NCBI GenBank assembly: GCA_018873245.2
Contig: JAEMBT020000007.1
Location: 8,187,129-8,251,128 of the forward strand
Direction: 5' to 3'
Source: Archegozetes longisetosus
Taxonomy: Eukaryota > Arthropoda > Arachnida > Sarcoptiformes > Trhypochthoniidae
Length of the DNA: 64,000 bases
Shown: positions 47,258 through 57,758 of the stretch, piece by piece
Layout of the letters: each line of letters begins with the position of its first letter
How positions within the stretch are numbered: the stretch's first letter is position 1
Notes under the pieces: generated by a model
Seen by the model: only the letters and a program-made list of their open reading frames with translations
What the model was told of the DNA's origin: nothing
Database searches by the model: none
Made by a program: the position numbers and the translations under genes

Positions 47258-48037
47258 ATGCATGAAAGTGTGGCAGTTATGGCAGATATTGAGAGCGAAC
47301 ATAATTCAAACTTAGATATCGTCTCGTTGGACAAAATTGCGAATAAATTGATAAAAGAAGGATTTCTGTTGACAGCACTTGAATTTCACGCTGAATTAAT
47401 AGAAAGTGGCAAAGAACTGCCACGACTTAGAGATTTCTTCTCAAATCCGGCTAATTTCGAGAAACAAACCGAAGATTTATTCTCTGACACTACACCTGTT
47501 GGCTCTGTTGATCCTTCCAATTCGGTATTACCTCGAACTTCTTCCGAGCAAACTTTCGATTCTCTCGACTTCACTCGTAATTCCGATGATGGCGAGCGAC
47601 AAATAGACGAACGAATAGCTGTTCTCGAGTTCGAGCTAAGAAAGTCAAGAGAAACAATAAAGTCGTTGCGCGCGAGTCTGACTGTCTCATCAGCTGCAGA
47701 ATCAGCACCATCAGTCATACCAACCAATGTGTCAGTTGTTAGTTCGTCAGCAAATACTCGTTCTCAATTGGACTTAAGTGATGATTGTTTAGCTGCTAAG
47801 CCGCACGAAATAAGAGCTTTAAATTTCTTAGTCAATGAATATCTGATGAAACATAATTACAAACTGACTTCAATCACATTTTGCGATGAAAATGAAGAGC
47901 AGGACTTTGAAAGTTGGGACGACGTGGGACTGAACGTGTCAAAACCTCCCGACCTATTGAAACTGTATCGACATTTTTGGTGGAGTAGTTCTAGAAACGT
48001 ATCCGAATTAGCGACTGAAGAACCAATAAATACTTAA
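47258..48037 (+). CDS. RELCH-like protein, N-terminal part only
   Basis: RELCH (KIAA1468) is a LisH, coiled-coil and HEAT-repeat protein of about 1200 residues joining recycling endosomes to the Golgi for cholesterol transfer. This single-exon gene encodes 259 residues matching only its N-terminal quarter. Matches include LTALEFHAELIESGKELPRLRDFFSNPANFE (written here in part: ESGKELPRLRDFF), SLDFTRNSDDG, AVLEFELRKSRETI, and RALNFLVNEYLMKHNYKLTS with FESWDDVGLNVSKPPDLL. The homology then ends at LKLYRHF, a 24-residue divergent tail follows, and a stop at 48035-48037 closes the frame. No HEAT-coding sequence follows on the + strand. Met8 (47279) is an alternative start. It may be a truncated paralogue or a real short protein. 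Confidence 0.85.
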   Translation: MHESVAVMADIESEHNSNLDIVSLDKIANKLIKEGFLLTALEFHAELIESGKELPRLRDFFSNPANFEKQTEDLFSDTTPVGSVDPSNSVLPRTSSEQTFDSLDFTRNSDDGERQIDERIAVLEFELRKSRETIKSLRASLTVSSAAESAPSVIPTNVSVVSSSANTRSQLDLSDDCLAAKPHEIRALNFLVNEYLMKHNYKLTSITFCDENEEQDFESWDDVGLNVSKPPDLLKLYRHFWWSSSRNVSELATEEPINT

Positions 48038-49229
48038 TTTACTAACATTCTAATAGTTGTACTAAATCTTCCTCCTATGAAAACATTTGTACAAAGACTG
48101 AACTATTTTTAACGTGGGATAACAACTGATATATCTTTGATCTCATTCTGAAATAAATTTGAACTTCTTATGTTATATTTTGAAGAGTTGTTCAATAATA
48201 TATTTGATTTTTTGCCTTTCTCAGGCCAAATAACATTCAATTTGAATACTTAGTACATGAAAAGTGTTTAAATTATTAAATACCTTCTGATTAGTTAAAC
48301 AATAGTTTTTCAACAAATTAACTCTAACTGAAAAGTAATGTTTGTAAAATTAAAAAGAACATTATTTCGATAGAATATTTATACAGTGGTTGCTCGATAT
48401 ATTGAACCATTATATAGTGAAACCTGGTTATGGTAGATGTTTATTGTAGAGAGGAGTTCAGGATCCGAGCTCCGGGAAATAAAAATTTGCCCTTCCCGAA
48501 AAGATTACCCGGAAAATCATGAAGATATTTAAAAATGAACAACAACGAGGATCTAAACAAAATCAAATTTTCAAGTGCGGATGTGACTAATACCAATTGA
48601 AAGAAGGCTTAACACCTTTAGCAAATTAAGATTGAGAAGTTTCTTATTCAATAACCTTACAAAGCTATTTCATGTCAAAATTTATTGAAAGTTTACTCAT
48701 TCGAAAGTGTAATTTTAGGATCTCGGCAAATGAAATTCACTCTTCCCAGGTAGATTATTGCTGGGAAGGCCCTTCTCTAGTTTACTGTCGATCTCCAGTC
48801 ATTCATGATATCGTATAATATATTCCATTTTTAAAGAATTAACAACTACTAAAACAGATACTAGTACTAAGTGAAACAATAAGTTATTGAGTCAAATAGT
48901 TTAGAAGAAGTAACTTTAATTTGAATTTGAACAATGAGTTTGAAAATAAGCGAAAAGTGAATGCTATACTTAAAATTAAATGAAATAACCATCTAGAATT
49001 TGAATAATTTGTTTTAAGTTTGTCAGTGCAAACTGATTTTCAATTGTTTTGGCTGATATACCAGTCAACAAAACTAAGTCATTTTACGCAATTAAGTACT
49101 TAACCACTCTTTTATCTGCGTTAAAGTTCAAATCAAAACCTACATTAAGCCTCTGTGATCTTCTGCAACAAAATGTCTTCTTTTTTGCCTAAGGAGTGAT
49201 CAACCAATGAGTAATTTATAGAAGAGTAT
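48038..49229. other. convergent spacer between the RELCH-like and aquaporin genes
   Basis: Contains AATAAA at 48152-48157 (+). A TA-flanked sequence starting CAGTGGTTGCTCGATATATTG at 48384 looks like a pogo-type transposon end. Two diverged direct copies of a 55-bp block (AGGATC...CTTCCC...GATTA) lie at 48460-48516 and 48718-48769. No gene supported. Confidence 0.4.
48152..48157 (+). terminator. candidate polyadenylation signal of the RELCH-like gene
   Basis: Canonical AATAAA 115 bases after the stop codon; its presence supports the short gene being a complete transcription unit. Confidence 0.45.
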
Positions 49230-51498
49230 CTAAAAGTCACCTTTTTCTGTATCATCTTCAAGATGCAGTTCAATGAAGAGATAGTAAACCCAGGCGCCTA
49301 TTATACCTCCGACATGTGGACCTGATTGATAAATTAAGATTGAATGAAGAGTTGAATTTTTAAGTAAAGTTGACGAGTACTACCAATAAGACCCCCGATG
49401 AGCCAATAGGAGCTTCCGAGAGGAGTAAACACTTCAGGACCGTACCCTACGAGCACAGCAAACACTCGCGCCGACACATCTCTAGCTGGATTCAAAGCTG
49501 GACCACAATTAAGACCAAATGCCATTACAAGCGCAGCCAACAATAACGCTAAGCCTATAGGAATGAGTGGCTTCGGGACATTCAGATTCTTTTCGTCGAT
49601 GAGACACATTATACCGAATTGAAGTAAAGCTACGGATATTATCTGATAGGAAGAAAGGGAAGCATTTAATTGATGAAATTCTCTTACTATGAGTCTTATA
49701 TAACCTGATCATATAGTGCTCCGAGAACAGTCAGATGTGTTCCTGGGTGTGTAGTAAGTATTCCAGCAGTACTGGTCTCGTTGAAAAATGCTGAGCGAAC
49801 CCCTCCATCAAAGACAGTGATCGCAGAATAATGGTTAGTGTATGCTATAAGTTGTATCAACAGTTATCATCAGGTTGACAAACATTTGACTGTTTTAAGC
49901 AACTTATCACGCCATTATTGCAAATCTGACCCATTAATAATACTTGACTAGGGCTAAAGTTCGGTTGTGGTTGATGTAAGGCTGGGCGTAAGAGAGTCTG
50001 TGGCTGCCACAACAATGTTCTCCCATGCCTAGCTCGCTATATCTGCCATTCCTCTATCCTGCTCTAACTTGACCAAATACGCTACCGATACAGCTAGTTT
50101 AGGTTAAGTTAGGTTAGTGAATAGAGCGCGTAGCGCGCTAGGCATAAAAGTACAACGTTCTGGTAATGATATCACTCTCTTGTACTCTAACCCTATACGA
50201 GTCATAAAGCAAACCTATATTAGCTAAAGCTTAGCTCGTACTCTATGAAAAGGAATTATCTTACACTAAAGAATGCATCTGACAAGATTTAAAACTTGGC
50301 TAAGGCTGAATTGAAATATAAGTAAGATTTGCAATAATGGTATAGGAAGTTATCTGTAAAGTCATATACTTAAAGACAGACCTAATAAAGTTGCGACAAA
50401 TCCTCCTAGATATTGAGCAATGAAGTAGTATGGCACTTTCCTATCAATCAAACAAACGATATCCAATATAATTGATGATTATTTAAATATAGACAGTTGT
50501 TTGGATAGAAAATTCAAGATTGAATAGACTAAGTCAGAAACTGATCTAAACTTTTGCAGCCCTTGCGAATGACATTCTCCAACAATGCTATAGAAATCCA
50601 ATGGAACACTTGAAAGTGCTATCTCGTTATTAACTTACCTGAACTTGGCTTAAATCTGAATCTGATTTGCAATAAAAACTTAAAAGAATAAAAACCAATT
50701 TATGACCAAAAAGCTATTTTGAATCGAGAAATTGACTAATCAAAAGGCTATTTGGGATGAGGTTTGGAACTGGAGTTAGCTTTAGGAATGACAGGTAGGC
50801 TCACCTCCATGGAAATTTGCCAAGAGTTGCAACAGCTGAAAATCAGAATTATTTCAGTTATCATCACGTAATACAATGAAAGACTTACATAAGGTTACAA
50901 CTGGATTCACGTGACCACCTATCAAATAAAGTAGATTTAAATTGTAAAATCAAATTTGATACGAATTATCTAATTGCTAAGAACAGACCGGAAACTTTGG
51001 CTCCTAAATATGCAGCTATCATAAGGGCCACGCCGGTTGCTAACCCAATCGATACCTTTCAAATTGAGCAATTAATGTAAAATGTGATCAATTGAAAATA
51101 AAAAATTCAATATTTAGTATGTAATATTTGCACTTCTTTCTCTACATTCTACAGTTGCGGTCCTTTTCAAATAAAGGTTTTATTGGAAATTTGTGCTAAA
51201 ACACATTACATGTGTGCTATGATATGATTGAATGAAAACTTGATTAAATAAATTTGACTTATTTACCAAATCGACATCTCTTCGTTTGCTCAAAACTTGT
51301 ACAGCTATAGAACAGTCGCACATAAGCTGAGAATTAAAACAAATAACACTTAAAACTTGAAAAGTTGACCAAACTTGTTGAATATTAACTCACCACAAGA
51401 ATGAGAGTCCCCAGAAATTCTGATAACATCTCTCTGATGACTGGACTCCTGGTTCTAAGAGCGCCAAGTAACACAGGTTTTTCTACGGTTTCGGGCAT
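49230..51498 (-). CDS. aquaglyceroporin
   Basis: Membrane channel for water and glycerol. Nine coding exons on the - strand: 51394-51498, 51267-51326, 50989-51055, 50889-50918, 50805-50835, 50382-50440, 49705-49844, 49384-49642, 49230-49321; 280 residues. Six membrane helices are recognisable. Loop B reads SGGHVNPVVTL, with Val84 in place of the usual Ala of NPA; this box sits on 30- and 31-nt micro-exons. Loop E reads GPALNPARD (215-219), where Asp after NPAR marks the glycerol-conducting branch. The extended extracellular loop (FNETSTAGILTTHPG) is also typical. Helix 6 (PHVGGIIGAWVYYLFIE) is in exon 9. The exact C-terminus is less certain, as a GT overlaps the end of exon 9. Resembles AQP3/7/9/10; no closer assignment. 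Confidence 0.9.
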
Positions 51499-51560
51499 TT
51501 TCACGACTTATTGGTCTAAAGATAGAATTAACTTATGATTAGTAAGGGTTTAAATGAAAC

Positions 51561-51697
51561 GGAATCAGTGAATGCAGAATAAGTGATGCAGAATCGGTGA
51601 ATGCAGAATCGGTGAATGCAGAATTGGCGAATGCAGAATCAGTGAATAGAGAATCAGTAGATGGAGAATAAGTGAATACCAAATGAGTGAGTGTAGA
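51561..51697. repeat. 15-bp minisatellite upstream of the aquaglyceroporin
   Basis: About eight diverged copies of GAATCGGTGAATGCA. Because the unit is a multiple of three it leaves an open frame on the - strand, which I regard as accidental. Confidence 0.85.
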
Positions 51698-52767
51698 CTT
51701 AATGAGAACAGACTCAGTACATAATACAATTACTGAATAATTCGTAAATCTGAAGTGCAATTGACTTATTTCATAAATGATTGAAAGAAAATATTGATAT
51801 CGAGCTTTTGAGAAGTAGTTTATCAAATAAGTTGAGAGTTTACATTATTCTTAAGACTTAAAGCGGTCTAACGATCATTTGCTTGAATTCCCAGCGATAA
51901 CTTATTGTTATCTCAATATTTTGGTTGTAATCTCTAGTGTGAAGAGCTGTTTGTTACTTACATTGAGAAATGAGATGGTATTAAAATATTATGGCATAAA
52001 TCTATAGAAATAAAGTTTGGAGCCGGGACAGCTTAACAGATACTAGTATTGAAACTTAGTCTATATTAGTAAATAAGCCGAACATTTTCTTAGCTCTCTA
52101 TATGATTGGGTGAGTGCTATGAAGTGCTATCTTTAATTATAATAATATTACAGATACTACTTTGTAGTACTTATCCCACTATTTGATAATAGTCTTTACT
52201 CTTGGATAGACAATGGAAAATAGTTTAATGCAAAACTAGCGAATTAAGCAATTGCCAAATTGGCAACTTCTCATAAATTCTAGCTATAAATAAACACTTT
52301 TCACTAATATTATTCTTAATAAACTGTTTGAAATTGTTTTTTATTTTACGATCACTACTTTTAACCCAAATCCTAAGTAAGCTATTTGTTGGCTTTCTCA
52401 AGACTAATCTATCGCACTAAAGTCTACAACGACAATATTAATTATTATCTAGGTGTATTAACTCCTAATCAATTATCTAAGTTATGTTCACAACATTTAT
52501 GTTGTGAACAACCAACCAAAAAGTGAAATCAAACCATTTGCTCTAATTCTAAATTGTCATTAGGTGTACATTTTTCAATTTATTCATTTTTAGCTTTATT
52601 TTTAACTTAACTATTAGCATAAAGTTTAGCTCACTCCAATTTTAGATTTCATTTTCATAATATATATGTAAGATATAATTTAACTCATTTTGCTACTTAG
52701 CTACAACTAATATTAATCACTGGAATCATTAATCACACTGAAAACTGATATAAAAGCTACGAAACCT

Positions 52768-52789
52768 GAGAGAGAGAGAGAGAGAGAGA
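52768..52789. repeat. (GA)11 microsatellite
   Basis: Uninterrupted GA repeat of 22 bases, followed by GATCTCTC, which can fold back on it. Confidence 0.9.
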
Positions 52790-54337
52790 CGATCTCTCAA
52801 AAGTGAGAAATTGAATTCTCACAAGTGATTTAGAAAAGAATTAATACGGTATTCACTAAATAAAGAAGCAGAAGTTGATGTAGACCCTATAAATAAGGTA
52901 TATACTAAAAATATCTTATTGGATAAGTTACCTGAAGTGTTAGATGTGAAAAGATGACTGTTCACAAATCAATTAGAGAAAATTACACGACTTGACTGAT
53001 GTAAAAGCAATTAAAACGACTTAATAGACTTACCTACTTATTGGTTTGTATGGTTTTGTTTCTAAAACTTAAACCGTGTTTACCACTCGACAAAAGTTAC
53101 GTAACATTAGTTTCTCTAAATTCTGTTTTGAGTTTGTTGCCAAAAGGTCTGACGACCACAGTCAAACCAATTACAAAGTAATCTTTAATCCCTATATGTG
53201 TCATATTTGTACAGTTACCAGAATGTATGTTACGAGAATTAGATATTTGCAATCAAACTGAAAAAATGTCGGAATCATAAGTGAGAAGTTTGGAGGTAGT
53301 CTGAAAGTTGGTTAATCGTATCTCCAGTAATTAAATTGACTGTATTCTACTAATAAGGATGACATCTCAAATTTTCCATAACATTATATATTTACTAGTG
53401 TTTAGAAAACATTCTTCTAATCAAAGAGTGGTATCATTTTTGATGAGTCGGGCATATTTTGTTAGATATAGTAAAGAAGTGTATGTGTCTTATCGTATGT
53501 CGGATTCTTATTCGTTTGACTACTATGAAGCAATATTATAATAGAAATATAGAGTTACATCCGACATAAACACCATCAATGTAGTCAAAGGTATTTACTG
53601 TAAAACATTCAATAAATACTATCATATACTGTCTCTCAATTTGTCAAACTTTCCTCGTTTCTCAAATCATTGTTTCGTTTGTTTGTTGCATATATGCAAA
53701 GTCCAATTATGTCATTAGAAGTATGTTAGTGATCATATACTGCTTAAGCTGATCACCATTCACTAGTCAATCCGTTTATCTGTTCTTATTTTACTTCATT
53801 ATAGTCTTTTGAATGGTTAGTCTAGAATTTTAGTAGTAAACTGCAAGTTAGGCCTGATCAAAACATTCATTTAATTTGATCCATGAGAGCCTTTCACTTT
53901 AAAATGCTTCGGATATTTCTTTCAAATTTAAGGCAAATTTTAGTTTTACAAGTTCAAATTTAAACTCATCAGCTCTTTAGAGCCCTAATAATAATTTTTT
54001 ACAATTAAGTATTGATTTGGCAGCGCTTGTGATCATAGAGTTCTCCGAAACTGTTTTCGAGAGCAAATCGGTGAAGATCGCAGAATAAGCCCGATCACAA
54101 CCGACTGTACAGTATATTTCACAGAATATAACATTTTTAACATTTTACTGTTAAACGTTTAATAGAAAATAGTGAGCCAATGATAAGATTAAGCTATGGT
54201 TTATTTTATAATTTTTGATCAAACGGTTTGTTTGTTATAATTGCATATAAATCTTTTGACAAATTGGACCAAAGACTTTAAACAGATGCCAAATGAGGCC
54301 AACTATCGATTTTTCTCATGACTAACCAGATTACGGT

Positions 54338-54338
<1 letters not shown>

Positions 54339-54427
<89 letters not shown>
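54339..54427. repeat. compound (AG)n(TG)n microsatellite
   Basis: (AG)29 at 54339-54396 joined directly to (TG)n to about 54427, with no interruption. Confidence 0.95.
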
Positions 54428-54429
<2 letters not shown>

Positions 54430-55297
54430 ATTTGAAGCAAGATACAAATTAGACTTAACTGAAGACTTTATTTTGAAACACGATTCGTTCGTTCGACTGA
54501 TCTTATCTTAAAGATTATAAAAGTAATAAATTGTCGTGAAATATACTTGTAGCTTCAGACTCGCGGCAAAATATCTCAATTAAATGTAAAGCATAAGTGA
54601 TAAGATGAGGAAAATACTAAATTATTGCTGAATTTACAGCTCAATACTTCTGTACTGAATTGGCATTTGCGAAAGACAACGCATCACTACGTAAACGGTT
54701 TGAGATAAATTGAGGAACCCTTCAAATAGATGCAAATCATTGTCGTGTTGTCACATTTTATTTGACTGAGCTCTCGAACTTTGTAACGTAATTGGCGTCA
54801 AAAGTATTGTCCCATTTATTTATTCTAATTGATCATTTTATTCTCAACTAATTATCGACTATTCAGATTCAAGTCAATGACAAAAGTTTAGTTTCAGATA
54901 AATAGTTAGCTATGAGGACGCATAATTCACAGCCATAACCATTGGGGCCAGTGGAGGCTACAGTCTCCCAGAGACTTGTTCAACATTCAAGCTTAGCTCT
55001 ATAAATGTTACAGAAAACTTTGAAACTATATTCATTGATGTATCAATCGATTGATTATAGTTAAACATTAATGAAAGGTTTGATAAGAAAATGAACAGAT
55101 ACTTCAATGTTGATTAGTGTTTGCCTCAACAAATCTGAACACTTTATTTTACACTTAAGTTTCTCCAGATCAAAAACCACAGCACTGCATATCTTACATC
55201 TGCCTTTTGCTAAGATTTAATAAAACACCTTTCAGTGGAAAAATATGAATTTATTGAGATTCGTGTCAAAATATATAATATATATGAGAAAATAGGT

Positions 55298-57758
55298 TCA
55301 TAAGAGTCTTCGTTGCAAACGAAGTTTATAAACTAAATCATTAATATCTATATCAATAGGCATTAGAGCGGAACTATTCAATTTGAAACAAGCGTAAAAC
55401 TCATTCAGTTTCGACTCCGAGCGTCCGATTACGTTAAACAAGCAGACCTCATGATCAGACTTCTTGGACTTGATTTTATTGGGACTCAAAAAATTAGGGG
55501 CAAATTTAATTTCGAAAGTTCTGCCAAATTCTTGAATTCCACTATTGAAGTTTCTGAGTCTTTTACTGATGTCAAAACAAGTTTGAGCAAACTTTTTGAA
55601 AATTTGTTCACTTATTTCTTTTGGAGATTGCAGTAGTGGTCCGGCAAACACTTGAAGACCATCTTCTATATCTAAATAACAAATTAGATTTTCTGGTAGT
55701 TGAAGGCTTTGTTGCAAATAAATACAATTATTGGGACAACAGACTGAAGGAGTTATATCTTTGGAATTTGCTTGACTTAAACTCGTGGCACTCGACGAGG
55801 TTTGAGATAAAATTGAATGTTGTAGTGATGGGCTTGAAAAGGATTTATTAGAACCCGAAACACTTGAATCATCCAAGGATAGAAGAGAACCGGTCGAGTG
55901 ATACATCTGTTGCTTAGATGTCGACGGACTTGATGTCAATGACAAAAGATCTATAAGTGATGAGAGAGATTTGTGACGTTTTCGTTCGCCTTTTTTGGCG
56001 AACATATGATTGAGAGCCTGTTCCTGCATATCAAAGCAATGCTCGATTTCCTCGACGATTCCTACTTTAGTGAAATACGTTTTCAATAACTTAATCGATT
56101 CGTTGATTATTATCTCATTCGGTTTGACAGGAGTTTCTTCAAAACTAATGAATGGCATCTCTATTAGAGTGCAATGGATTAAGTGGTTGATTCCAACTAT
56201 TGCCATATAATACTTGACGCCTTCGTTTTCAATGAAGTCATTTGATTCATTCCTGCGTTGAGATGTCGGATAAACTTCAGTCCAATAAACGAGTCTTATT
56301 GGTTGGCTTTTATGCAGAGACAGTAAACCTTTAGTGATCAGAAACCCATAGACTTCATTCAAATAATTGGTCGGCAAATGAGACATCAATAGAAATCCTT
56401 TGAATACAATACAAGAACCGATAACAATGAATTGAGTAGAATTTTGTTGTATATCAACAGAGCAGTCATCACTGAGCCAGTCCATGGCTTCGTATTCGCT
56501 CAGAGAATCGCTTATATTAATGGCTAAACTGTCATCGATTAACAATCTCTTAACCGTATTGACAAACATGAAGTCAGGGATAAAATTATTTGATTCTTCA
56601 GTCAATAAGTAGTCAATAGTAGCGAAAAATTTAGTCAATTTTTGATGATTAGATTCATTCTTAAAGGCAGAATCGAGTGAATTATAAATAAATTTAATGA
56701 CTCTCGAAATCGTATCGACGATGGCTCCCACTTGAACGTCTGAGAATTTTTGTTTTGGAAGTGCTAACGCCAACAAACTGTTGAACTCATGCACAAAACC
56801 TATTGTATATATTTGTTCTTCGCCTTGTTGGTTCACTGCAACCGAAGATAGAGTTATGAATTGGTTTGTTATTTGAGAAACCACTTGAGACAAAGTAACG
56901 AACATTCCTTTAAGTTTCAAAAGTATTGGACTATTTGTGTCTTCCTTTTCATACTTGGGATATGAAAAAAGCAAACAATCTCTGTCTGTCGTATCGTTTG
57001 GTGGTATTAAATACATTGAAATGAATTGATGTCCATTTTTAGAGACAGTTGACTGACAACTGCCTTCTAATATAAAACTTAATAAATGGTTTGTATTGTT
57101 TATGTTATTGTTGTTGGTCTGATCACAAGCAGAAACAGTTATTGAAGGAGTTATTGGAGTGTTGATTGCATTGTTGTCTTTGGTTTCCTTCTTTTTAGTG
57201 CTTTTTCTCTTTAGACTCTTCTTTTTTCTGCCGAAAGGCTTCGAGTCGAATACCCACGAAGTGAGTCGAGTATAACTCGATCGCAATCTATATAATAAAG
57301 ATATTACAAATACATATATTTGTCAATCATTTCTTAAACACTATTCAATTGACAATTTTAATATCGATTTCATCAAAAGTTCTTAAACGACATTAAAACT
57401 CAGACACAAAAAAGACTAAACAATTGGGATTAAACTAAAGTAAATATAAACTAGAAATACGACAATTAGTAACATTAAATTACCGATTATTAGTATTAAG
57501 TGTTGAAAGACTGGACAACTCATTGCTCTTGTCTTGAGTTTGGTTCTTATCGACTTCTGTTTCATTAGGTCTTTGGATTTTGTCTATGAGTTTCAAATAA
57601 AAGAGTTCTTCATTTGAGTGGTTGTTGAAGTGATCGACGTATTCGATATCGCTATCGTTAAGGGATGTATGAAGTGAAGTACAACTGCTGTCTTCGTGAG
57701 AATCAGTACATGTGGAACAATACGACGAGCAATCGCTTTCCGCTGACAATGAAGACAT
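55298..57758 (-). CDS. INTU: inturned planar cell polarity effector, lacking the PDZ domain
   Basis: INTU works with Fuzzy and Wdpcp in the CPLANE complex controlling cilia and planar polarity; INTU and Fuzzy carry longin-type domains acting on Rab GTPases. Two exons on the - strand: 57484-57758 and 55298-57287, 754 residues (human 942). The acidic N-terminus contains NEELFYLKLID, like human NGELFYLEL. The first longin-type region begins at about residue 155 and includes VISRVIKFIYNSLDSAFKN, closely matching human KFMYGSLDSAF; then come IVIGSCIVFKGFLLMSHLP and VGINHLIHCTLIEMP. A Ser-rich linker and a third conserved region end the protein. Between the N-terminal motif and the first longin domain only a Lys-rich, Asn-rich linker is present; the PDZ domain of fly and vertebrate proteins is absent. 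Confidence 0.88.

Larger units (their letters stand above)
51499..55297. other. spacer between the aquaglyceroporin and inturned genes
   Basis: 3.8 kb, AT-rich, with a minisatellite and two microsatellites listed separately. Left end holds the aquaporin promoter, right end the inturned 3' UTR with a - strand AATAAA at 55250-55255, 43 bases beyond its stop. No gene supported. Confidence 0.5.

Noticed and set aside
51539-51826. 95-codon frame with FTDSA repeats on the - strand
   Set aside because: Created by the 15-bp minisatellite; no start context or homology, and only five-residue repeats.
53000-54200. Region checked for transposon coding sequence
   Set aside because: Only 60-codon frames, no transposase or reverse-transcriptase motif.
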